A DNA stretch of 64,000 nt, taken from assembly GCF_002893095.1 (NCBI RefSeq), contig NZ_PKQQ01000002.1:248001-312000 (forward strand), in the 5' to 3' direction. A program made the translations under genes and the position numbers. The notes under the pieces are model-generated. The model saw nothing but the letters and a program-made list of their open reading frames with translations, did not search any database and had not been told where the DNA came from. Origin of the DNA: Stenotrophomonas sp. VV52 (lineage in GTDB: Bacteria; Pseudomonadota; Gammaproteobacteria; Xanthomonadales; Xanthomonadaceae). Shown in pieces: positions 52,581 through 61,056 of the stretch; position 1 is the first letter of the stretch; each line of letters begins with the position of its first letter.

Positions 52581-52605
52581 TCTTCGTTTCAACCGGCCGC
52601 TGGAA

Positions 52606-53490
52606 TCAACGGCGGTTCATGGTCGCGTTGCGCTGGCCGGTGCTGGCGGACTTCTCGCCGGCGAACGGGTTCAGCTTGCGCACCATCCACGGGTACTTCG
52701 GCCAGTTGCCCTGCAGCCACGGGTGCTCCGGCTGGTTCAGCTCCAGCACGCGGCGCGCATCGTCGGCCAGGGTCTTGTTGCCCAGGTGGGTGTAGGCCTC
52801 ACCGAGGGCGGCCACGGCGTCGTACTGGAACGCGCTCTGCGGGTAGGTTTCCAGCAGGTAGTTGGCGCGCCCGGCAGCGGAGACGTAGGCCTCGCGGCGC
52901 AGGTAGTACAGGGCGTTGTCCAGCTCGTGCTGGGCGAACACGTCGCGCAGCTCCAGCATGCGGCTGCGCGCGTCGGCAGCGTAGCGGCTGTTGGGGTAGC
53001 GCTCGACCACGATGTTGAAGTCGGAGTAGGCCTGGCGCGGGGTGGACAGGTCGCGGCGGCTCGGGTCCAGCGACCACACGCGGCGCAGGAACACCGTGTT
53101 GCGGTTGCTGTTGGCCAGGCCACGCAGGTAGTACATGTAGGCGATGTTTCGGTGGGTCGGGTAGGTCCGGATGAAGCGGTCGATGCTGGAAACCGCGTCG
53201 TCGTGCTTGCCGGCCTTGTACTGGGCGTAGGCGGTTTCGATCATCGCCTGCTCGGTGTACGGACCATACGGGTACTGGGCGATCAGGCGGCGGAAGGTGG
53301 CCTCGGCCCCGCTCCAGTTGCCTTTCTCCATCAGGCCGTGGCTCTTTTCGTAGATCGTTTCGACCGGCTGGCCTTCTTCCGGGTTGTCACCCTTGGCGCC
53401 ACGGTGGCAGCCGGTGGAAACAAGGGCCAGGACCAGCATCAGGGCCGCGGTGCGGACGGGCGCGGACAGCAGGGAAGAGCGTCGGATCAT
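52606..53490 (-). CDS. bamD: Outer membrane assembly lipoprotein BamD
   Basis: The 294-residue lipoprotein has a signal peptide and lipobox (MLVLALVSTGC) and TPR-like helices (ETIYEKSHGLMEKGNWSGAEATFRRLIAQYPYGPYTEQAMIETAY is the first, about residues 45-85), with QKQAYSDFNIVVERYPNSRYAADA later. It should be an essential part of the BAM complex inserting outer-membrane proteins. ATG 53490 chosen for the signal peptide; the frame is open upstream. Confidence 0.93.
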   Translation of the reverse strand: MIRRSSLLSAPVRTAALMLVLALVSTGCHRGAKGDNPEEGQPVETIYEKSHGLMEKGNWSGAEATFRRLIAQYPYGPYTEQAMIETAYAQYKAGKHDDAVSSIDRFIRTYPTHRNIAYMYYLRGLANSNRNTVFLRRVWSLDPSRRDLSTPRQAYSDFNIVVERYPNSRYAADARSRMLELRDVFAQHELDNALYYLRREAYVSAAGRANYLLETYPQSAFQYDAVAALGEAYTHLGNKTLADDARRVLELNQPEHPWLQGNWPKYPWMVRKLNPFAGEKSASTGQRNATMNRR

Positions 53491-53606
53491 GGGGTCAGGG
53501 CGGGACGCGGCTGGAATACGAAGGGTCGATGATAGCCTAGTGGCCTGTCCTGCGACTGAAAGTGGTCGCCCGGACCCCAAAATTGTCTTCCTGCGGTGTG
53601 CTCCCC

Positions 53607-54602
53607 ATGTCCGATACCCCTTCAGAAACCGACTCCAACCGCCAGGCCATCGTGCCTGATACCGCCGCCGGGCGGCGTTTCGACGCCGTGCTGGCCGAAC
53701 TGTTCCCGGAGTTCTCCCGGTCCAAGCTGACCGAGTGGATCAAGTCCGGCGACGTCCTGCTGGACGGCAACCCGGTGCGCGGCCGCGACCCGGTGCGCGG
53801 CGGCGAGGTGGCCAGCCTGCATGTCGTGCTCGACACCCAGACCCACGCCGAGCCCGAGGACATCCCGCTGGACATCCTGTACGAGGATGAACACGTTTAC
53901 GTGATCAACAAGCCGGTCGGCCTGGTGGTCCACCCGGGCGCCGGCAACCCCAGCGGCACCCTGGTCAACGCGCTGCTGTTCCGCGACCCGGGCCTGTCGG
54001 TGCTGCCGCGTGCGGGCATCGTGCACCGCCTGGACAAGGACACCAGCGGCGTGATGGTGGTGGCCCGCACGATCCAGGCGCAGACCGCGCTGGTGGAGCA
54101 GCTGGCCGCGCGCAACGTGCACCGCCAGTACCTGGCGGTGGTGGTGGGCGCGCTGGTCTCCGGCGGTACCGCCGATGCGCCGATCGACCGCCACCCGCGC
54201 GACCGTATCCGCATGGCGGTGCGCGAAGACGGCAAGGACGCGGTGACCCATTACCGCCTGCGCGAGCGCTTCCGCGCGCACACGGCGCTGGAGTGCCGCC
54301 TGGAGACCGGGCGTACCCACCAGATCCGCGTGCACATGGCGCACCTCAAGCACGCCATCGTGGGCGATTCGCTGTACGGCGGCGCGCTGAAGCTGCCCAA
54401 GGGCGCCAGTGACGAGCTGGTGGCCCAGCTGCGCGGCTTCAAGCGCCAGGCGCTGCATGCGGAAACGCTGGAATTCGCCCACCCGATCACCGGTGAGCCG
54501 ATCCGCAACAGCGCGCCGGTGCCGGCCGACATGGTGGCGCTGATGGACGCGCTGCGCGAAGACACCAAGCGCATCGCCGAGCTGGAACGCGGGCGCCGCT
54601 GA
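53607..54602 (+). CDS. rluD: 23S rRNA pseudouridine synthase RluD
   Basis: The 331-residue enzyme has an S4 domain (about residues 20-75, [32 protein letters not shown]) and the RluA-type catalytic domain with [18 protein letters not shown] (catalytic Asp), [18 protein letters not shown] and [21 protein letters not shown]. It should make pseudouridines in helix 69 of 23S rRNA. It is divergent from bamD and overlaps pgeF by one base (TGATG). Confidence 0.94.
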   Translation: MSDTPSETDSNRQAIVPDTAAGRRFDAVLAELFPEFSRSKLTEWIKSGDVLLDGNPVRGRDPVRGGEVASLHVVLDTQTHAEPEDIPLDILYEDEHVYVINKPVGLVVHPGAGNPSGTLVNALLFRDPGLSVLPRAGIVHRLDKDTSGVMVVARTIQAQTALVEQLAARNVHRQYLAVVVGALVSGGTADAPIDRHPRDRIRMAVREDGKDAVTHYRLRERFRAHTALECRLETGRTHQIRVHMAHLKHAIVGDSLYGGALKLPKGASDELVAQLRGFKRQALHAETLEFAHPITGEPIRNSAPVPADMVALMDALREDTKRIAELERGRR

Positions 54603-55390
54603 TGGCCACGCCGTCTGCTCCGCTGCCGGTGCTGGCGGCCGACTGGCCGGCGGCGCCCGGCGTGCATGCGCTGACCACCCTGCGCTATGGCGCGGGGGGC
54701 TCGGTGGCGCCGTTCGACCAGTTCAACATGGGCAACCGCACCGCCGCCGACGGCGATGATCCGGCCCAGGTGGCGCGCAACCGCGCGCTGCTGGCGGCGG
54801 GGCTTCGGTTGCCCTCGGCGCCGCATTGGCTGCGCCAGGTGCACGGGACGGCGGTGCTGCGGTTCGAGGCGGCGCCTGCTGGAGAGGGGCTTGAGTTTGA
54901 GCCGACCGCTGACGCGGCGGTGACCTCGGTGCCGGGCGTGGTCCTGGCCATCCTCACGGCGGACTGTCTGCCGGTGGTGCTGGCCGCGCGCGATGGCCGC
55001 GAGATTGGCGCCGCCCATGCCGGGTGGCGCGGGTTGGCCGACGGCATGCTGGAGGCGACCGTGGCGGCGATGCAGACGGCGCCCGGTGAGCTGCAGGCGT
55101 GGCTGGGGCCCGCGGCCGGGCCGGCCGAGTATGAGATTGGCGAGGACGTGTTCCAGGCGTTCGTGGAGCGCGATGCCGGTGCCACTGCGGCGTTCGTGGG
55201 AACGCGACCGGGGCACTGGAAGGTGGACCTCTATGCGCTGGCGAGGCGCAGGCTGGTGGCGGCTGGGGTGGATCCGGCGGCGATCAGTGGCGGGCAGTTG
55301 TGCACGATTGGTGAGCCGGAGCGGTTCTATTCGCATCGGCGGGATCGGCGGACGGGGCGCATGGCCACGTTGGCTTGGATTGCGTCGTGA
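54602..55390 (+). CDS. pgeF: Peptidoglycan editing factor PgeF (YfiH family)
   Basis: The 262-residue protein has the YfiH/laccase-domain zinc ligands: QVHGTAVL (His), VLAILTADCLPVVLA (Cys) and IGAAHAGWRGLADGMLEAT (His), plus CTIGEPERFYSHRRD near the end. It hydrolyses misincorporated L-Ser in peptidoglycan precursors. The start shares one base with the rluD stop, the usual rluD-pgeF pairing. Confidence 0.93.
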   Translation: MATPSAPLPVLAADWPAAPGVHALTTLRYGAGGSVAPFDQFNMGNRTAADGDDPAQVARNRALLAAGLRLPSAPHWLRQVHGTAVLRFEAAPAGEGLEFEPTADAAVTSVPGVVLAILTADCLPVVLAARDGREIGAAHAGWRGLADGMLEATVAAMQTAPGELQAWLGPAAGPAEYEIGEDVFQAFVERDAGATAAFVGTRPGHWKVDLYALARRRLVAAGVDPAAISGGQLCTIGEPERFYSHRRDRRTGRMATLAWIAS

Positions 55391-55453
55391 AGAGCAGCCA
55401 CGCAGGGCGTGGCTCTACCGTCCAGACCCCGGTAGTGCCACGCCCTGCGTGGC
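55391..55453. repeat. GTAG-family palindrome dimer (GCCACGC core)
   Basis: A leftward unit ending CTAC at 55418 and a rightward unit starting GTAG at 55432, both with a GCCACGCAGGGCGTGGC-type core, between the convergent pgeF and OmpA-family genes. Confidence 0.8.
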
Positions 55454-55466
55454 AACCCCAACCCAC

Positions 55467-56729
55467 TCACCGCAAAATCGAATACTCGATCCGCCGGTTG
55501 CGATCCCGCCCCGATTCCCACCGGTTGTCGGCCACCGGCTGTTCTTCGCCATAACCCCTCGGCACCAGCATCCCCAGCGGCACGCCCTGCGCCTGCAGTT
55601 CGGCCACCACCATTTCCGCGCGCTGCTGGCTCAGGTGCAGGTTGGTTTCGGCGCTGCCCAGGCTGTCGGTGTGGCTGCCCACCTCGAGCTTGACGCCCGG
55701 GTCGGCCGCCAAAATCGCCTGCGCGCTGGCGCGCAGCATGTCGTGGCCGTCGGCGCGCAGGGTGGGCGACTTGTGTTCGAACTTCACCTTGCCCTGGTTC
55801 AGCGCGGCCACCAGTTCGACCGGCTCGGGCCTGGCAGGCAGCTGCGAAAGCGCCACGCGGCCGGCGTCCCACAGGCCGGTGACCTGCATGTGGCCGAAGC
55901 CGCGACGCAGGGTGGTGGAGACCGCAATGCGGTCCTGTTCCGGCAACCGGGCCATCTCCACGTGCAGGGTGTCGCCGTTGAACGACAGCGACAGGCCGGG
56001 GTGGCGCAGCACCGGGGCCAGGCTGACCAGCCGGTCCAGCCAGCGCGGCTCGGCAGCCAGCGGGTCGCGCAGGATGTCGCCGCTGACCCCGCGCTGGCCG
56101 TATTGGGCCACCAGTGCGCTCCACACCTTGCGCCGGTCCGCCTCGCCGGGCAGGCGCCCGCGCACGTCGATCACCCCGTCGTTGTTGGCCAGCGACAGCC
56201 GCGGCGGGGTTTTCTGCTCGGCATGGGCCACCGGTGCGCCGGCACTGACCCGGGTCTTCTGGTGGATCCAGCCGGTCAGGCACAGCAGGGCGCCGGCCAC
56301 CATCACCCACAGCACGCCGCGCAGGGCGGTGCCGCGCACCAGGCGCAGGGTGGGGCCGTGGCGCGGTTGGCGCGCGGCGCTGGGCGGCGCCTGCGGGCTG
56401 CGTGCCTCCTGTTCCAGCACGTCGAGCAGGCCCGGCAGCAGGTCCGAGGCCACCACCGCGAACATGCCGGTGGGGAAGGCGGCGCGACGGGCCAGCACGG
56501 CCAGCTCTTCGCGACCCACCACTGCTTCCAGCTGGCTGGCCAGCAGGCGCGGCGGGCGGCCGTCCCCCGGGAAGCCCAAGCCCACCGCATCGAAGCGTCG
56601 GCGCAGGCCGTGCACGCCGTCCGGCAGGCTGCGGATGTAGTCGACCAGCACGTCCACCAGGCTGCGCGCGCGGTGGCCCAGGCCCATGTGCAGGGCGGTG
56701 TCTTCGATGAAGCGTTCCAGCAGTGACAT
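55467..56729 (-). CDS. OmpA-family protein with DUF937/YidB-like N-terminus
   Basis: The 420-residue protein has three parts: an N-terminal DUF937/YidB-like region (about residues 25-115: GLRRRFDAVGLG, QLEAVVGREELAVLARRA, ASDLLPGLLDVL), one membrane helix (ALRGVLWVMVAGALLCLTGW, about 150-170), a BON-like middle domain (RLSLANNDGVIDVRGRLPGEADRRK) and a C-terminal OmpA peptidoglycan-binding domain (VEVGSHTDSLGSAETNLHLSQQRAEMVV). The DUF937 part is unusual in OmpA proteins. ATG 56729 chosen (MSLLERFIED). It may link peptidoglycan to the inner membrane. Confidence 0.8.
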   Translation of the reverse strand: MSLLERFIEDTALHMGLGHRARSLVDVLVDYIRSLPDGVHGLRRRFDAVGLGFPGDGRPPRLLASQLEAVVGREELAVLARRAAFPTGMFAVVASDLLPGLLDVLEQEARSPQAPPSAARQPRHGPTLRLVRGTALRGVLWVMVAGALLCLTGWIHQKTRVSAGAPVAHAEQKTPPRLSLANNDGVIDVRGRLPGEADRRKVWSALVAQYGQRGVSGDILRDPLAAEPRWLDRLVSLAPVLRHPGLSLSFNGDTLHVEMARLPEQDRIAVSTTLRRGFGHMQVTGLWDAGRVALSQLPARPEPVELVAALNQGKVKFEHKSPTLRADGHDMLRASAQAILAADPGVKLEVGSHTDSLGSAETNLHLSQQRAEMVVAELQAQGVPLGMLVPRGYGEEQPVADNRWESGRDRNRRIEYSILR

Positions 56730-57028
56730 CAATCTGATTCCCGAATGCACGACCCATGCGGCATGCACGGGCTCTGCGGGCGTCAATGTCGGGATGCGCT
56801 GTCAATGCGAAATGAAAGTCGCAGGGGCCGAAGGTTGCGAATCCGGCCCTGATTTCGGTGATTTAGGATGCCTATCGATATCGAGGGCAGGCCCCTGCGC
56901 GGTCTTGCGCAAAGAGTGTGCGAAAAACGACACACTCCTAAAAAATCTGCATGACACCGAATGATGCAGAGGCCAAAAGCGATCCCGTGCCGAAAACGAC
57001 ACGGTTGACCCCCTCAGAACTGTCGCAA
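56730..57028. other. Intergenic region with three successive hairpins
   Basis: This 299-nt gap upstream of the leftward OmpA-family gene contains AGTGTG-CGAAAAACGA-CACACT (56915-56936), TCTGCAT...ATGCAGA (56946-56970) and CCGTG-CCGAAAACGA-CACGG (56985-57004). The first and third have nearly identical loops. GC is lower than in the genes. The middle one is the otsA terminator (separate entry). Confidence 0.7.
56940..56970 (-). terminator. Terminator of the otsB-GH15-otsA operon
   Basis: In the leftward direction a 7-bp stem (TCTGCAT/ATGCAGA) is followed by six T. It lies about 60 nt after the otsA stop. Confidence 0.7.
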
Positions 57029-58396
57029 TCAGCCGTTTTCCAGCGCCTGCAGGTACGACTGGCGCCAATGGTTGATGTCGTAGGTGCGGAGGTGCTCCAT
57101 CATCGCCTGCCAGCGTTCCACACGCTTGCGCAGCGGCATGGTGGCGGCGGTGGCGATGGCATCGGCCACGCCATCCAGGTCGTGCGGATTGACCAGCAGG
57201 GCCTGCTTCAGCTCGTCGGCCGCACCTGCCAATAGCGACAGCACCAGCACGCCGGGATTCTCCGGGTCCTGCGAGGCCACGTACTCCTTGGCGACCAGGT
57301 TCATACCGTCACGCAGTGGCGTTACCAGCCCTACGGCAGCGGCGCGGTAGAAGCCGGTGAGGGTGGCGTGCGCGAAGTTCTGGTTCACATAGCGCAGCGG
57401 GGTCCAGTCCGGCGCGGCGAAACCGCCATTGATGTGCCCGGCGATCTGCTCGAGCTGGCCACGCAGCTGGCGGTACTCGGTGACATCACCGCGCGAGACC
57501 GGGGCGATCTGCAGGTAGGTCAGGCTGCCGCGCTGGTCCGGGTGGCGCTGCAGGTAGCGCTCGAAGCCCAGGAAACGCTCGGGCAGGCCCTTGGAGTAGT
57601 CGAGGCGGTCCACGCCGATGGCCAGCTGGCGGTCGCGCAGGCTGTTGCGCAGGTCGCGCACGGCCGGCTTGCTGGCGCCGGCCTTGGCTTGGCGTTCGAT
57701 GTGCGCGGTGTCGATGCCGATCGGGAACGCGGCCGCGCGGAAGCGGCGCCCGCCGGGCGCTTCGAGCATGCCGTCGGGCAGCACGCGGCCGCCGGCGAAC
57801 AGGCGCACGTAGGACTGGAAGCGGTCCGCGTCGCGCTGGGTCTGGAAGCCGACCAGGTCGTAGGCGTACAGGCTGGAGAACAGGCGCAGGTGGTCGGGCA
57901 TGGCCTGCAGCAGGTCGGCCGAGGGCATCGGCACGTGCAGGAAGAAGCCGATGCGGCAGCCGATGCCGCGCTCGCGCAGCAGCGAGGCCAGCGGAATCAG
58001 GTGGTAGTCGTGGATCCACACGATGTCGTCTTCGCGCAGCAGCGGCGCCAGCTTTTCGGCGAACAGCGCGTTGACCTGGCGGTAGGTTTCGCGGGTGGCG
58101 CGGTCGTAGTCGACCAGGTCCAGGCGGAAGTGCAGCAGTGGCCACAGCGTGCGGTTGGCGAAACCGTTGTAGTAGCCGTCCACGTCGCGCTTGTTGAGGT
58201 CCAGGGTGACGTAACGGATGTCACCCTCGGTCTGCTCGTGCACGGCGCCGCTGGGCTCCTTCACCGACTTGCCGCTCCACCCGAACCACATGCCGCCACG
58301 TTCCTTCAGTGCGGCCAGCAGGCCGACCGCGAGTCCGCCGGGGGCAGCCACGCCGGGCGCGGCAACACGATTGGATACAACGACGAGACGGCTCAT
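57029..58396 (-). CDS. otsA: Trehalose-6-phosphate synthase
   Basis: The 455-residue GT20 enzyme makes trehalose-6-phosphate from UDP-glucose and glucose-6-phosphate. [14 protein letters not shown] at the N-terminus, [58 protein letters not shown] and [16 protein letters not shown] are typical. The start overlaps the GH15 stop by 4 nt (ATGA), so it is the third gene of the operon. It should give osmoprotection. Confidence 0.96.
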   Translation of the reverse strand: MSRLVVVSNRVAAPGVAAPGGLAVGLLAALKERGGMWFGWSGKSVKEPSGAVHEQTEGDIRYVTLDLNKRDVDGYYNGFANRTLWPLLHFRLDLVDYDRATRETYRQVNALFAEKLAPLLREDDIVWIHDYHLIPLASLLRERGIGCRIGFFLHVPMPSADLLQAMPDHLRLFSSLYAYDLVGFQTQRDADRFQSYVRLFAGGRVLPDGMLEAPGGRRFRAAAFPIGIDTAHIERQAKAGASKPAVRDLRNSLRDRQLAIGVDRLDYSKGLPERFLGFERYLQRHPDQRGSLTYLQIAPVSRGDVTEYRQLRGQLEQIAGHINGGFAAPDWTPLRYVNQNFAHATLTGFYRAAAVGLVTPLRDGMNLVAKEYVASQDPENPGVLVLSLLAGAADELKQALLVNPHDLDGVADAIATAATMPLRKRVERWQAMMEHLRTYDINHWRQSYLQALENG

Positions 58397-60174
58397 GAGG
58401 CTTCCTGCCAGCTGCGCGAAAGGCGCATCGCGGCCGTGACCAAGCCCACGTGCGAATAGGTCTGCGGGAAGTTGCCCCAGGCTTCGCCGTTGTCGAAAGC
58501 CAGGTCTTCGGACAGCAGCCCCAAGTGGTTGCGGCGCTCAAGCAGCATCTCGAACATCTCGCGCGCTTCGTCCAGTCGGCCGATCGCGGCCAGTGCGTCG
58601 ATGTACCAGAACGTGCAGATGGTGAAGCTGGTCTCCGGTTCGCCGAAGTCGTCCGGCGCCACGTAGCGGTACAGCGCATTGCCGTGCTTGAGGTCGCGGC
58701 CAATGGCTTCGACCGTGGCGACGAAGCGGGCGTCGTCGGCGCTGATGAAGCCGATGTCGGCCAGCAGCAGCAGCGAGGCATCCAGGCGGTGGCCGCCGAA
58801 GGTGTCGGTGAAGTGGCCGAGCTCGTCGCTCCAGGCTTCGTCCATGATCCGCGCATGGATGGTGTTGGCGCGGTCGCGCCAGTACTCGGCGCGGTGGTCG
58901 AGCTTCAGGCGCACCGCGATCTTGCACAGTCGGTCGCAGGCGGCCCAGCACATCGCGCTGGTGTAGGTGTGCACTTCGGTGCGGCCGCGGAACTCCCACA
59001 GCCCTGCGTCGGGCACGTCGTGCAGCGCGAAGGCCTGTTCGCCCAGCGGTTCCAGCCTCGCGAAGGTGTGGGCGTCGCCCGGGTCCTGCAGGCGGCGGTC
59101 GAAGAACAGCTGGGTGGAGGCGAGCACCACGCTGCCGTACACGTCGTGCTGGCGCTGCACCCAGGCCAGGTTGCCGCGCCGCACCGGGCCCATGCCACGG
59201 TAGCCGTCGAGCGAGGCCACTTCGCTTTCTTCCAGCTTGGCCTCGAAGCCGATGCCGTACAGCGGCTGCAGACTGCCGTCGGTGGTGGCCAGGTTGAAGA
59301 TGTAGCCGAGGAACTGCTCCATGGTGCGGGTGGCACCGAGCCGGTTGAGCGCGCGCACCACGAAGGCGGCGTCGCGCAGCCAGCAGTAGCGGTAGTCCCA
59401 GTTGCGGATGCTGCCCGGCGCTTCGGGAATGGAGGTGGTCATCGCGGCGATGATCGCGCCGCTGTCTTCGTACTGGCAGAGCTTGAGGGTGATGGCGCTG
59501 CGGATCACCGCGTCCTGCCATTCCAGCGGGATGGACAGGTAACGCACCCACTCGCGCCAGTAGCTCTGGGTACGCTGCAGCGATTCCTGCACGTAACCAC
59601 TGAGCGAGCGGTTCAGCGATTCGTCAACGCCCAGCACCAGGTGCACCGGGTGGTTGAGCACGAACGGCAGTTCGTCGCGCACCATGCGGATCGGCACATC
59701 GGTGGTCAGGCGCAGCACGTGGTCGGGCAGCACCCAGCGGATGTGGTTGCTGCCCCAGGTGGAGTCGGGCACGCGCGCGCCCCAGTCGGCCAGCGGCCGC
59801 GCGCGGACCACGATGCGCGGGTTGCCGGCGAGCGGGCGCACCTGGCGGATCAGGCTGACCGGCCGGTAGAAACGATCGTTCTGGCGCCAGCGCGGGGCGA
59901 AGTCGATGATTTCCAGCGAACCGCCGTGCTTGTCGTGCAGCACGGTGCGCAGGATCGCGGTGTTGGTCAGGTAGGCCTGTTCGCTGCTGACCAGGTCTTC
60001 GAGCTCGATGGCGAAGTCGCCGCCGACCTGCTGGTTGGGCTGCAGCAGCGCGCAGAAGGTCGGGTCGCCGTCGAAGGTGGGCAGGCAGCTCCATACCACG
60101 CGGGCGTCGCGGTCGATCAGGGCGCCGAAGCTGCCGTTGCCGACCACGCCGAGGTCCAGGTTGGGTTTACTCAT
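58393..60174 (-). CDS. Glycoside hydrolase family 15 protein (glucoamylase/trehalase type)
   Basis: The 593-residue protein has the N-terminal super-sandwich domain (LDLGVVGNGSFGALIDRDARVVWSCLPTF) and the (alpha/alpha)6 barrel, with NWDYRYCWLRDAAFVVRAL near 250 and LLSEDLAFDNGEAWGNFPQTYSHVGLVTAA near the end, holding the catalytic Glu residues. GH15 proteins beside otsA/otsB may be trehalases or glucoamylases; the sequence does not decide, but the nesting within the ots operon favours an alpha-glucan or trehalose role. MSKPNLDLG (60174) chosen as start; an ATG at 60198 is eight codons upstream. Confidence 0.9.
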   Translation of the reverse strand: MSKPNLDLGVVGNGSFGALIDRDARVVWSCLPTFDGDPTFCALLQPNQQVGGDFAIELEDLVSSEQAYLTNTAILRTVLHDKHGGSLEIIDFAPRWRQNDRFYRPVSLIRQVRPLAGNPRIVVRARPLADWGARVPDSTWGSNHIRWVLPDHVLRLTTDVPIRMVRDELPFVLNHPVHLVLGVDESLNRSLSGYVQESLQRTQSYWREWVRYLSIPLEWQDAVIRSAITLKLCQYEDSGAIIAAMTTSIPEAPGSIRNWDYRYCWLRDAAFVVRALNRLGATRTMEQFLGYIFNLATTDGSLQPLYGIGFEAKLEESEVASLDGYRGMGPVRRGNLAWVQRQHDVYGSVVLASTQLFFDRRLQDPGDAHTFARLEPLGEQAFALHDVPDAGLWEFRGRTEVHTYTSAMCWAACDRLCKIAVRLKLDHRAEYWRDRANTIHARIMDEAWSDELGHFTDTFGGHRLDASLLLLADIGFISADDARFVATVEAIGRDLKHGNALYRYVAPDDFGEPETSFTICTFWYIDALAAIGRLDEAREMFEMLLERRNHLGLLSEDLAFDNGEAWGNFPQTYSHVGLVTAAMRLSRSWQEAS

Positions 60175-60200
60175 GGGGGAAAGGCTCTCTGGCGTCATGT

Positions 60201-60956
60201 TCAAGCGTTCTGCAGCAGCCAGGCATGCACGTCACGCACGGTGGGCAGGGCGAACACGGCGGCACTGGGGTCGCGTTCGCCTACCAGCACGCTCCAGCCG
60301 TGCAGGGTGTTGGCGGCCTCGAAGCCGAATTCGTCGGTGAGGTCGTCGCCCAGGAACACCGGCACGCGGCCGCGGAACGGCAGTTGCTGCATCAATTGAT
60401 GAAGGGCGCGGCCCTTGTCGCTGCCTTCGGGCACGAATTCGACCACATGGTCGCCGGCCTGCAGGCGATAGCCACTGCGCGCGTCGGCATGGTGTTCGGC
60501 GAAGGCGCGCACGTCCTGCGCGGCATGCGGCGCACTGCGCCAGTGCAGGGCCAGGCTGCGGCCCTTGTCCTCGACCAGTACGCCGGGATGGCCGTGTGCG
60601 AACTTCATGGCGTGCTGGTGCACGCCGTGCAGCCATTCGCTGGTGTCGGCTTCGACGTCGGTGCTGCGGGCGGGGGCATCCACGCCACGCACCTGGTGGC
60701 CATGCAGGCCGGCGGCGGGGAGATGGAGCGGGGCGAACAGGCGGTCGAGCTGCGCCAGCGGGCGCCCGCTGATGAGCGCAACGGCGCCGCCGAGACGGTC
60801 GCTGATGCGACCGATCGCCTCGCGCACCTCGGGCAGCAGGACCACTGCCTCGGGGTCTTCCGCAAATTCAATGAGGGTGCCATCCACGTCCAGGAACAAC
60901 GCACAGGCATCGTCCAGCGGTGGTGGCGTCGGACGTTGGGGGAAGTCGTTGGCCAT
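60201..60956 (-). CDS. otsB: Trehalose-6-phosphate phosphatase
   Basis: The 251-residue HAD phosphatase has motif I ALFLDVDGTLIEF, motif II VALISGRPLAQLD, the lysine in GSDKGRALHQLM and motif IV VFLGDDLTDEFGFEAAN. It dephosphorylates the OtsA product to trehalose. MANDFPQRP (60956) is the likely start; an ATG four codons upstream (60968) is possible. First gene of the operon, 26 nt before the GH15 gene. Confidence 0.94.
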   Translation of the reverse strand: MANDFPQRPTPPPLDDACALFLDVDGTLIEFAEDPEAVVLLPEVREAIGRISDRLGGAVALISGRPLAQLDRLFAPLHLPAAGLHGHQVRGVDAPARSTDVEADTSEWLHGVHQHAMKFAHGHPGVLVEDKGRSLALHWRSAPHAAQDVRAFAEHHADARSGYRLQAGDHVVEFVPEGSDKGRALHQLMQQLPFRGRVPVFLGDDLTDEFGFEAANTLHGWSVLVGERDPSAAVFALPTVRDVHAWLLQNA

Positions 60957-61029
60957 GCGCGCCAACATGCCACCGGGGGTGTGAAAAGCCGGTGCGGACA
61001 AAAGGTCCGCACCGGATTCCATTCAGCCG

Positions 61030-61053
61030 GTAGAGCGGGGCTCTGCCCCGCTG
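61030..61053. repeat. GTAG-type palindrome
   Basis: GTAGAGCGGGGCTCTGCCCC then GCTG, between otsB and the TonB-dependent receptor. Confidence 0.8.
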
Positions 61054-61056
61054 CCT

